A DNA stretch of 64,000 nucleotides from NCBI GenBank assembly GCA_030152805.1, contig JASLIG010000123.1, positions 24,313 to 88,312 on the forward strand, in the 5' to 3' direction. The notes under the pieces were generated by a model that saw only the letters and a program-made list of their open reading frames with translations, did no database searches and was not told the DNA's origin. The DNA is from Solirubrobacterales bacterium (lineage in GTDB: Bacteria > Actinomycetota > Thermoleophilia > Solirubrobacterales > 70-9). Every line of letters begins with the position of its first letter. Position 1 is the first letter of the stretch. Shown one piece after another: positions 1 through 6,103 of this stretch. A program made the translations under genes and the position numbers.

Positions 1-167
1 TGGGCGGCATCGCGCTCTGCGAAACGCCGGTTCGCCGCCGCTTTCGCCGCCACCGGCCCAAACGCTGTCTCCCGGGCGATTGTCGACCCAGCGGAGGTGG
101 GGAGAATGAACGCCACCAACAAGAGGGTCGTCATGCCAGCTACCCACAGGGCTCGGGCCAAGCTCAT
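1..167 (-). CDS. N-terminus of an exported protein, cut by the left edge
   Basis: Reading leftward from an ATG at 167 there is an open frame of 55 codons with no stop before the window edge. It begins MSLARALW, followed by a hydrophobic run (VAGMTTLLLVAFILP) and a small-residue stretch that would suit signal-peptidase cleavage. It looks like a signal peptide or membrane anchor. The mature part lies outside the window, so no function can be given. A short purine run (GGGA) precedes the ATG. Confidence 0.45.
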   Translation of the reverse strand, partial: MSLARALWVAGMTTLLLVAFILPTSAGSTIARETAFGPVAAKAAANRRFAERDAA

Positions 168-326
168 TCCCGTCAGAGTACCCAGTAGACAGCCAGGCAG
201 TGAGTAAGAGTCTTCGGCTTCTCGGCGTAGAGACAAGCGCGCATGCGAAGCGCTGCACCGAACATCTCGTTTTGGTGGCTCTCGATCACCGCAGTGATTC
301 CGGCGCGCCCGAGAACTCTCGAGCCA

Positions 327-518
327 TCAAGCCTTCACAAGGACAGTGAAGTCGTGCTGGTCGCCGAGCAGATCGGCAAGCTCGTGGGCGAGGCCGGCGC
401 TCTCGCCGAGGAATGCGGCCACACCTCTCGCACGACGCAGTTGATACCAGAGGTCCTTGATCCGTTCCTCCACTGGGGCGAATACCGCGGACAGTTCGCG
501 GACACTCTTTTCGCTAAC
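327..518 (-). pseudogene. CHAD-domain protein remnant (C-terminal fragment)
   Basis: Minus-strand codons from 518 to the TGA at 327 encode about 63 residues with no start codon; a TAA lies in frame immediately upstream at 519-521. The segment contains ERIKDLWYQLRRAR and LADLLGDQHDFTVL, which match the conserved helices of CHAD domains (conserved histidine alpha-helical, polyphosphate-associated). Only the last part of one domain is left, so this is a decayed fragment, probably truncated by insertions at the neighbouring tRNA fragments. The plus-strand frame over the same bases is a shadow. Confidence 0.6.
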
Positions 519-590
519 TTAGGTCACCTCAGAGCACCTCAGATGACCTGAGAACACCGTATGGAACTCACAACATCTGCAATACCTAGG

Positions 591-644
591 TTGAGGGCCT
601 TGTGCCCCTTACGGGGCGTGATGGTTCGACTCCATTCAGCCGCA
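591..644 (+). repeat. 3' fragment of a class II tRNA (probably Leu), att-like copy 1
   Basis: The 54 nt begin at an anticodon-loop-like TTGAGGG, then give the 3' anticodon stem, a long variable arm (GCCCC-TTAC-GGGGC), a T arm (GATGG-TTCGACT-CCATT) and a 3' acceptor strand ending GCCGCA. The 5' half of a tRNA is missing upstream, so it cannot be functional. A second copy of identical length lies at 2988-3041. The last 28 nt and the first 14 nt are identical in the two copies; only the variable arm differs. Such 3' tRNA ends are typical marks of tyrosine-integrase insertion with crossover in the anticodon loop. Confidence 0.7.
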
Positions 645-652
645 CTCGGAAG

Positions 653-673
653 CCCCCGTAAATCGGGGGTTTT
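653..673 (+). terminator. Rho-independent terminator after tRNA fragment 1
   Basis: CCCCCG at 653-658 pairs with CGGGGG at 664-669 and is followed by TTTT. It sits 8 nt after the tRNA fragment, as the native terminator of a tRNA gene would, and a nearly identical hairpin follows fragment 2. Confidence 0.7.
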
Positions 674-779
674 CGCGTTCTAGCGCGCTTGGACCGAAAA
701 GCGGCAGGGAAGTTCGTGCGCCAGTCGGTGCGCCAGCCAAGGCTTTCTGATTGTCCGTTCCCGGACTTACGCTCGCACC

Positions 780-1208
780 GTGTGCGACTACTTGTCACTG
801 ACGGACTTGTTCCTGGTGGGCTTGGGCCTCGACGTTACGGGCGCTTGGCTTCTAGCCAAGGGACTACTTATCTCCCCGGCCTCAATCTCCAGCATTGCGG
901 TGAGCCGAGTGGGCGGGAACCCTGAGACGGCTCGAGACCGGTGCTCCAGCCGAGTCGATGCGGAATTTGGAGTTCTCTACCTCGCCGCCGGCTTCGCGCT
1001 TCAAGCCGTGGGCTACGCACTCGAAATCAGCGGCGTGGAAACAGAGACCGGAGCTGGTCGCCTCCTCATGGCCCTGGGGTTAACGCTCATCGTCTCGGTG
1101 AGTGCCTTCGCAACGTATGCGCAGCTGCGCAAAGAGAGAGTTGATCGCCTCGTCGTGGCAACTGACAAAGCAACCGAAGCCCTGTACCGGGAGCAGGAGC
1201 TAAAGTAG
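780..1208 (+). CDS. Small membrane protein, function unknown
   Basis: This 142-aa frame starts at GTG 780. It has three hydrophobic segments (about residues 8-30, 63-85 and 92-112) and then a charged C-terminal tail (LRKERVDRL, ATEALYREQELK). The layout suggests a three-helix membrane protein with a cytoplasmic tail. I do not recognise a family. It lies inside the stretch bounded by the two tRNA 3' fragments and may be element cargo. An overlapping frame at 941-1144 is a shadow. Confidence 0.5.
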   Translation: MCDYLSLTDLFLVGLGLDVTGAWLLAKGLLISPASISSIAVSRVGGNPETARDRCSSRVDAEFGVLYLAAGFALQAVGYALEISGVETETGAGRLLMALGLTLIVSVSAFATYAQLRKERVDRLVVATDKATEALYREQELK

Positions 1209-1254
1209 CGGGAAAACGAGAGGGAGCCGGATCAGCCCTAGGACGCCAATCGCT

Positions 1255-1480
1255 TTACCTCTTGCGGTACGCATCTACCCTAGCGCGGGCCTGGTCGCGA
1301 GCACCGGGCATTAGATGGCCGTAGCGCGAGAAGGTCTCCTCGATAGTGGCGTGGCCCATGAACTCCTGAATGGCCTTCGGGTTGACCCCGGCGTCGATCA
1401 GCAGCGATGCGAAGGTGTGGCGGCACTCGTGGAACGTGAGTGAGGGAAGGAGGTTGGGAGTGCGTTACTCTCGCTCCGCC
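1255..1480 (-). pseudogene. Tyrosine recombinase/integrase remnant (C-terminal catalytic part)
   Basis: Reading from about 1480 down to the TAA at 1255 gives roughly 65 residues ending ARARVDAYRKR. They include FHECRHTFASLL (the HxxR box), then EFMGHATIEETFSRYGH, which supplies the second histidine and the Tyr nucleophile. This is the C-terminal catalytic core of a phage/ICE-type tyrosine recombinase. An in-frame TAA upstream and the loss of the N-terminal 250 or so residues make it non-functional. Its place between two tRNA 3' fragments identifies it as the wreck of the integrase that used that tRNA. Confidence 0.75.
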
Positions 1481-1605
1481 TCCTCCCGCTCGCGCTCGTT
1501 GACCGCCAAAGAGTGGGTCGAGTCCATAGAAGATTCCTAGCTGGCACCCCGTGGGTTCACAAAGCGAGGGATCGTAGTCAGATTTCTGACACGAGGGAAG
1601 TCTCG

Positions 1606-2025
1606 CTACGGCAATCTCGTGATGAGCGGCTCCCCGTACGGCCCGGAGCTACCGAATGATGCGCCGATGGGCGACTTCGTAAACGGTCTCAGCATTCGAC
1701 TCGCGGGGGTGATGGCGAACACCGAAGGCGAAAGCGCGAAGGCCATCGGGCGATTGGGATGCGTCACGGCAACGAACACCGCGCCGAAGCGGCCGTCTGG
1801 CCAGGGCACGTAAGTCTTCACGCAACCGCCAAGCATCGTGCCGTCTTGACTCTCGTCATGACAAGCCTTGAGCCGAGACTTCGGGATGCCGCCCTGCCGT
1901 CGTAGCTCCTTACGGAACTCCCGCAGCGCGTTCTCGGCGCTCGCGGGCAATCGCTCCAAGTCCTCCGCGAGGGCATCCTCATCGAACCCGACCGGAAAGA
2001 CCGGCTCCGAGCGGGCTTCGGCCAC
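1606..2025 (-). pseudogene. Toxin-like gene with a probable frameshift near its 3' end
   Basis: The frame runs 139 aa from 2025. Residues 1-100 look like a natural protein (KTYVPWPDGRFGAVFVAVTH). After RPMAFA the annotated frame turns into low-information sequence. In the frame shifted by one base, the DNA from about 1740 to a stop at 1648 encodes HHPRESNAETVYEVAHRR, which resembles the C-terminal pattern of small RelE-like or plasmid-stabilisation proteins. The simplest reading is a single-base frameshift around 1733-1745 in a toxin partner of the gene just upstream. The family assignment is tentative. Confidence 0.5.
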
Positions 2026-2027
2026 GG

Positions 2028-2228
2028 TCAGCCCTCGTCGTCGGTCGGCAGCGATCCGAAGTGCCGGTCGAACTCCTCCGGGCTGAGCCGCTGCTCGCCG
2101 TGGCGAGCGAGGATCGCCTCTACCGAGGTATCACGGCCTTCCACGGCCTCAAGCGCTGCCAGCGCGGCATCTACCCGATCCTCGGGCAGATGGTCCAAGA
2201 CGGCGTGGGCCTTCTCACGGGTCGTCAC
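2028..2228 (-). CDS. Small antitoxin-like protein
   Basis: This 66-aa protein starts at GTG 2228 (MTTREKAHAVLDHLPEDR) and is acidic (pattern LPEDRVDAALAALEAVEG, then LSPEEFDRHFGSLPTDDEG). Length, charge and position two bases before the toxin-like frame fit a type II antitoxin. The N-terminal 'AHAVLDHLPEDRVDAAL' pattern is common among short actinobacterial antitoxin-like proteins. No DNA-binding fold can be assigned by eye. Confidence 0.55.
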   Translation of the reverse strand: MTTREKAHAVLDHLPEDRVDAALAALEAVEGRDTSVEAILARHGEQRLSPEEFDRHFGSLPTDDEG

Positions 2229-2272
2229 GGTCTCCTGATGTTAGCCGGACGGCCAGCAGCTACGCTGCTCGC

Positions 2273-2863
2273 GTGAGCGACTTCTTCGAGCCTCCTGCGA
2301 CGCCCAAGGCCGAAATGAAGCCCGCACCGCGTGAGGACTGGATGGGGCCACCGCGCCGGGTGGTGCCGGCGGTAGTGCCAATCGAGCGCGTGGTCGCGCG
2401 GACCGATGAGGTCGCCATCTATCTGGGCTGTTTCTCGGTCTATCCGGCGGGCTTTGAGTTCGAGGTCTTCGTTACCGCGAGAGACGAATGGACCGATTTG
2501 GATCCGCTCCAGTTCGATCACCACTACTGCGCCCAGGACACCGGCGAGATTCCACCTGGGCAGCTACGGCTCGGCTTTCAATTTGCCGACGGAACCAAGG
2601 TCACCAACACGAATGGCCGCGTTGACTGGGACGGAGAGCTCGGATCGCCGCCGAAGTCGCCGGTGATGAGCGGTGGGCGGGGGAGCAGCGGAGAAGGCCA
2701 GTGGCATCACACCTTCTGGATTTGGCCGCTTCCAGCCCCCGGCCCACTGGAGTTCGTCTGCGAGTGGCCAGCGGCCGAGATTCCGCTGACTCGCTCGGAG
2801 CTCGACGCCACTGCGGTCATCGAGGCCGCTTCGCGCGCGCAGGCGATCTTCCCGAACGACTGA
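2273..2863 (+). CDS. Hypothetical protein, 196 aa
   Basis: GTG start at 2273, divergent from the antitoxin-like gene with only 44 bp between them. The protein has a Pro-rich N-terminus followed by a predicted beta-rich body with many aromatic residues (AIYLGCFSVYPAGFEFEVFVTARD, WHHTFWIWPLPAPGPLEFVCEWP) and an acidic helical end. There is no signal peptide or membrane segment. Similar beta-rich 180-200-aa proteins of unknown function occur in actinobacteria. No catalytic motif is visible and I assign no function. Confidence 0.6.
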   Translation: MSDFFEPPATPKAEMKPAPREDWMGPPRRVVPAVVPIERVVARTDEVAIYLGCFSVYPAGFEFEVFVTARDEWTDLDPLQFDHHYCAQDTGEIPPGQLRLGFQFADGTKVTNTNGRVDWDGELGSPPKSPVMSGGRGSSGEGQWHHTFWIWPLPAPGPLEFVCEWPAAEIPLTRSELDATAVIEAASRAQAIFPND

Positions 2864-2987
2864 GTTACTCGGGCGGACGGCTCGTGCGCCAGCCAGCCCC
2901 CGAAATAGCCGGATTCAGTCGGTCACAACCGGACTAGATTTGGCTCTACAGGCCGTTTTCCGCTCTACAATGCGGTGTCTGTTCAGC

Positions 2988-3041
2988 TTGAGGGCCTTGT
3001 GGGTGGAAACACCCGTGATGGTTCGACTCCATTCAGCCGCA
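2988..3041 (+). repeat. 3' fragment of a class II tRNA (probably Leu), att-like copy 2
   Basis: Same 54-nt layout as the copy at 591-644: TTGAGGGCCTTGTG, a variable arm GGGTG-GAAA-CACCC, the same T arm and the same 3' acceptor strand. The variable arms of the two copies differ, yet each forms a perfect stem, so each copy probably came from an intact tRNA gene rather than by recent copying. The bases before TTGAGGG do not pair with CCTTG, so identity to a tRNA stops in the anticodon loop. Confidence 0.7.
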
Positions 3042-3048
3042 TAGAAAG

Positions 3049-3069
3049 CCCCCGCAAAGCGGGGGTTTT
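3049..3069 (+). terminator. Rho-independent terminator after tRNA fragment 2
   Basis: CCCCCGC at 3049-3055 pairs with GCGGGGG at 3059-3065, followed by TTTT. It has the same position relative to the tRNA fragment as the hairpin at 653-673. Confidence 0.75.
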
Positions 3070-3113
3070 CTTCGTTCGAAGCCTCGTCGGCGACGTCACC
3101 GCACCTAGCGTCT

Positions 3114-3135
3114 GGTGGCCAATTGGTGGCCAATT
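3114..3135 (+). repeat. Two perfect tandem copies of an 11-bp repeat
   Basis: GGTGGCCAATT occurs twice head to tail, about 75 bp after the tRNA fragment. Short direct repeats beside an attachment site can be arm-type integrase-binding sites, but nothing here proves that. The rest of 2864-3217 holds the tRNA fragment, its terminator and no gene I can support. Confidence 0.4.
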
Positions 3136-3217
3136 TCGTCGCAAATTGCACCTTTTGCGCGCGCGAAAAGGCTCCGCACTTGTGAAAGGTCGCCCAAATG
3201 ACGGAGCGAACAGTCCG

Positions 3218-3652
3218 CTAAGAAGGGCCGCCGCCGAAGCCGGCGACACCCAAGCCAGTTTCTTCCGTCGCCCGCGCGAGATCTCGATCCCAGGTCACCA
3301 CGACAACTTCGTCATCCCCCAGTTCGAGCGCGGTCGCCAAGTGGACTGAGTCGTAACCGTGCAGTCCCAGGTCTTCGGCGTACTCACCGGCACGAACCGC
3401 AAGCTCCTGATCGACGCCGACCGTAGCCAGGTCCGCATACAGCTCCTCAAAGTCTGCGAGCGCCTTGCGATGCTCATTCGCCCCAAGCCGATCCAGTCGC
3501 CGGGCAGCCGCGAGGGCCGCTCGGCCCTCCGGATAGGCAAGGATGCTCGACGCCGCCGGGTAGGCACTCCCCCAAAGCTCGGCCGCCACCTCCGACCCGT
3601 CCTCGACGACCACGAGCTTGACCAGCGCCGAGGTGTCGAAGTAGAAGATCAG
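3218..3652 (-). CDS. PIN-domain toxin (VapC-like RNase)
   Basis: PIN-fold proteins are Mg-dependent RNases. The first conserved acidic residue is in FYFDTSALVK, which lies upstream of the internal GTG at 3613, so the functional start must be further upstream. The only candidate near the antitoxin end is CTG at 3650-3652, overlapping the antitoxin TGA. The later PIN acidic motifs are LHGYDSVHLATA and VVTWDRDLARA. From CTG the protein is 144 aa, normal for the family. It forms a coupled antitoxin-toxin pair with the upstream gene. Confidence 0.8.
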   Translation of the reverse strand: MIFYFDTSALVKLVVVEDGSEVAAELWGSAYPAASSILAYPEGRAALAAARRLDRLGANEHRKALADFEELYADLATVGVDQELAVRAGEYAEDLGLHGYDSVHLATALELGDDEVVVVTWDRDLARATEETGLGVAGFGGGPS

Positions 3653-3927
3653 GCCCGCTGCCCGGAGACGAGATCGGAGACCGAACCGGTTCCCTTCACC
3701 TGCGCCGACCGAGGAGAGCGCATCCCCTCCGGCATCCGGACCAGGCCGCGTCGCGCAAGAGAATCGAGTGGCCGCTCGCCGAGCCCGCTGAGACGAGCGA
3801 CGGGTCGGCCACGCCGCGTGACAACGATCTCACCCCCACCCTCCACGCGCTCCAGGTACTCGCTAAGGCGATCGTGCAGCTCGCGGACGCCAACTTCGCT
3901 TTCGGACTGATGTAGCGTCATGTGCAC
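3649..3927 (-). CDS. Phd/YefM-family antitoxin
   Basis: The 92-aa protein (GTG 3927, or ATG two codons later at 3921) has the Phd/YefM signature EVGVRELHDRLSEYLERV followed by GGEIVVTRRGRPVARLSG, a small dimeric DNA-binding fold that represses its own operon. The C-terminal part would wrap the toxin. It overlaps the PIN toxin gene by 4 bp, the usual translational coupling of such modules. Confidence 0.85.
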   Translation of the reverse strand: MHMTLHQSESEVGVRELHDRLSEYLERVEGGGEIVVTRRGRPVARLSGLGERPLDSLARRGLVRMPEGMRSPRSAQVKGTGSVSDLVSGQRA

Positions 3928-4107
3928 ATGCTAGCAGCTACATAAACAGGCGAACCAAGTCTTTGGCGCCGAAGGCGTGAACGGCAGGCGGGTGTACGCG
4001 AGACGACTCGCGATCCCGGCCTGCGACGAGCCGGGCAGAGCAGTCGCCTGAGTGGCGGGTGACCGTAAATGCTGCCGGATTTTGCGTCGAAATCAGGAGA
4101 AATTTTT

Positions 4108-4133
4108 ACTAATCAATTAGTCCTATATATAGG
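4108..4133. promoter_or_regulatory. Two abutting palindromes in an AT-rich promoter region
   Basis: ACTAAT-CA-ATTAGT (4108-4121) is a perfect 6-bp-arm inverted repeat and CCTATATATAGG (4122-4133) is a perfect 12-bp palindrome directly next to it. They lie in about 45 bp of strongly AT-rich DNA in an otherwise GC-rich genome, 48 bp before the peptide gene at 4181. This is the expected place for the promoter and a repressor site of the 4181-6825 operon. The 3928-4107 stretch before it shows no gene. Confidence 0.55.
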
Positions 4134-4180
4134 ATGCCGTGATGCCGCTTCATCATCCACGCTCCGGAAGGAGGGCATCA

Positions 4181-4342
4181 ATGACCAAAGAGGAAGTTCT
4201 CGATCAGTTGAGTAAGAACAACGTCACCGACCTCGACTCGCTCGCCGACCTCATAGTGCGCGAGGCTAATGAGGACGGGGATCCTGACAAGGCGCTCGCC
4301 AACTCAGTGATTATCTATCCGCACGGATTCGTCACGAGCTGA
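4181..4342 (+). CDS. 53-aa peptide, possible RiPP-type precursor
   Basis: ATG 4181 is preceded by a strong ribosome-binding site (GGAAGGAGGG, about 4168-4177), which favours it over the upstream GTG/ATG at 4139/4142. The peptide has an acidic, helix-prone N-terminal part (MTKEEVLDQLSKN, DLDSLADLIVREANEDGD) and a short neutral C-terminal tail (ANSVIIYPHGFVTS) rich in Ile, Val, Tyr, His, Ser and Thr. A helical acidic leader with a different tail is the usual layout of a RiPP precursor. The next gene starts 8 bp after the stop. That it is a precursor is inference; it might simply be a small regulatory or structural protein. Confidence 0.6.
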   Translation: MTKEEVLDQLSKNNVTDLDSLADLIVREANEDGDPDKALANSVIIYPHGFVTS

Positions 4343-4350
4343 TCGGAACG

Positions 4351-5274
4351 TTGGCATCGCCGATCGTGCCAGAAGAGATTCGGGAGACGCTGCTTAGCGG
4401 GCTGCTGCCGTGGCTCGCTCGCAACGTCTCCCATTTCGACCCCCCACTGGAGGACGATGTCTCGAGCGCGCCAGAGCGGATAGAGACCGGGAAAAGGCGG
4501 AAGGCATACGGTGAGCTCGGCTTGGCGTTGCTGCTCGCTCGGCGAGCCCCGTGCTTGGCGAGCGATCCATCGATCGGGGCGCTCGAAGAGAGCTGGCTCG
4601 CCGCCCTGGAGAGGCGCAAGGTCTTCTTCGATATGGACAGGCGCCCAACGCTGTTTCCGTTGCGGGTCGTCTTCTACGCGACGTTGCGCGGCCTGGGCCA
4701 TGACGACTCCGGTGCTCGCGCGGGGATCCAGCGAGTCCTGAACCGCGGCTACATGGACCGCCGCGAGCGCAACTGCTGGGAAAAGATCGACCTCAAGTAC
4801 TACCTGGACCTCGGGGACTTCCGCCACGACTTCCCCTCCTCCTCCAGCCTCCTCGCTGAAAGCTCACTGGCTGTCCTCCCCGCCCTGCCGTACGCGACGA
4901 CGTTCGACTTCTATGCGCTGACGCACCTGATCTTCGGATTGAGTGGATTCGGCGAAACGCCGGACCTGCCGCGCAGCGTGCCCAACATTGACGGGTACTC
5001 CGCCGCCGCCTTGGCCTTGTGTTTGTCGATGGAGGATTGGGATCTGGTCGGCGAGTTCCTGGCCTCTCGAATATGCCTCGGCATCGCCGCGGACGGAATC
5101 GACAGCGCCGCCGCGCTCGCGCTTGCGGATGCCCAGGACCCACGGGGATTCATCCCGGGTCGGACAGCTCAGAGAGGCTCCGATGCACCCTCCAGCCGAG
5201 AGCTCTTCCTCGACGTCTACCACCCGACGCTGGTCTGCCTGATCCTCCTTGCCTGCGATGCCTCCCATGCCTAG
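4351..5274 (+). CDS. All-helical protein of unknown function (DUF6895-like?), operon gene 2
   Basis: TTG start at 4351, 8 bp after the peptide stop; a GTG at 4366 is an alternative. The 307-aa protein is soluble and predicted almost entirely helical, with a mid-region FYALTHLIFGLSGFG and repeated helix pairs (SAAALALCLSMEDWDLVGEFL, DSAAALALADAQDPRGFIPG). That pattern recalls the DUF6895-type actinobacterial helical proteins and alpha/alpha-toroid folds, but I cannot confirm this without a profile search. No active-site motif is evident. The next frame begins before this stop, so the two are translationally coupled. Confidence 0.65.
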   Translation: MASPIVPEEIRETLLSGLLPWLARNVSHFDPPLEDDVSSAPERIETGKRRKAYGELGLALLLARRAPCLASDPSIGALEESWLAALERRKVFFDMDRRPTLFPLRVVFYATLRGLGHDDSGARAGIQRVLNRGYMDRRERNCWEKIDLKYYLDLGDFRHDFPSSSSLLAESSLAVLPALPYATTFDFYALTHLIFGLSGFGETPDLPRSVPNIDGYSAAALALCLSMEDWDLVGEFLASRICLGIAADGIDSAAALALADAQDPRGFIPGRTAQRGSDAPSSRELFLDVYHPTLVCLILLACDASHA

Positions 5275-6103
5275 CTCGGCGGTCCAATGGCTGGAGGATG
5301 ACCTTCCCCGAGCGCGGGCCATGTCTTCGGAGGTGGTTCACCGTGCGCTCGCTCTCCTGCAGGTCTGCCGCATGGTCGATCCCGCCGTGATTCCCGCTAC
5401 CGAGTCGCTCCTTGTCGACCTGCTCGAACGCGACCTCGCGTTCGCCAAGCCCGATCTGATCACGGGCGTCCTCAGCGCCTTGCTCGCGGCCGCCGAGGGA
5501 GTGACCGAGGCGGCAACGTACCTCGAGACTCTGATGGCGCTGGTCGACGAATCTGCCCACGAGCAAGCGCCCAGCGTGGTCGTTCGCCTCGTTTCCGGGA
5601 CCCTCGACGGCGGCACCGGGATGGTTACGGCGCGCTCGGTCGGCCAGCGGTGGTTCCGGTCTGGCTCTCGCGCCGGCATCGACCAGCTGCTCGGACTGAT
5701 CGAGTCCGAAGCGCGCTTCGGAACCAGGCCGGCCCTGGTCGAGGAGCCGCTTGCCGCCGTCGTCGAAGGAGCTGCCCTCAACGCCGCCAGGAACTATGAC
5801 CTGCTGGGCATGCTGCGATGCCTTCGTGCCTGCGCCTACGCAGGTAGCCAGAATGGCTACGGCGCTCGGATCGCGGCCGACTTCCTCGCCGCCAGTCGTT
5901 GTCCGAGCGGCTCGTTCGGCTTCTACGAGACGCCCGCGTCGATCATCCGCAAGCGCAACGTAGACTCGCACCCACTTCTATCCGTTCAACTTGCCGTGAC
6001 GATGCAGTCCATTTGGACCCTGGCCGAGCTCGCCGACCCGGAATGGCGTCTCTTCGAGAAGGTTCAACAGGCGGAGGGGGCGTGCTCGATTCGGCCCAGT
6101 TGA
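5258..6103 (+). CDS. All-helical protein of unknown function, operon gene 3
   Basis: The frame is open from TTG 5249, with ATG at 5258 or 5267 more likely starts. All overlap the end of the previous gene. The 281-aa protein is helical throughout (RALALLQVCRMVD, LITGVLSALLAAAEGV, ALNAARNYDLLGMLRCLRA) and near the C-terminus carries CPSGSFGFYETP followed by LLSVQLAVTMQSIWTLAEL. Loops of the type x-G-S-F-G-F between helices occur in alpha/alpha-toroid proteins such as prenyltransferase/squalene-cyclase repeats. It may form a pair or complex with the product of gene 2. No function is established. Confidence 0.6.
   Translation: MPPMPSSAVQWLEDDLPRARAMSSEVVHRALALLQVCRMVDPAVIPATESLLVDLLERDLAFAKPDLITGVLSALLAAAEGVTEAATYLETLMALVDESAHEQAPSVVVRLVSGTLDGGTGMVTARSVGQRWFRSGSRAGIDQLLGLIESEARFGTRPALVEEPLAAVVEGAALNAARNYDLLGMLRCLRACAYAGSQNGYGARIAADFLAASRCPSGSFGFYETPASIIRKRNVDSHPLLSVQLAVTMQSIWTLAELADPEWRLFEKVQQAEGACSIRPS

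Noticed and set aside
243..551. 102-aa plus-strand protein
   Set aside because: The minus strand over the same bases encodes CHAD motifs; the plus frame has no protein-like features.
591..3041. Intact tRNA or tmRNA genes at the two fragment sites
   Set aside because: The 5' half of a cloverleaf is missing in both. There is no tag-peptide frame, and the T arm and variable arm fit a class II tRNA rather than tmRNA.
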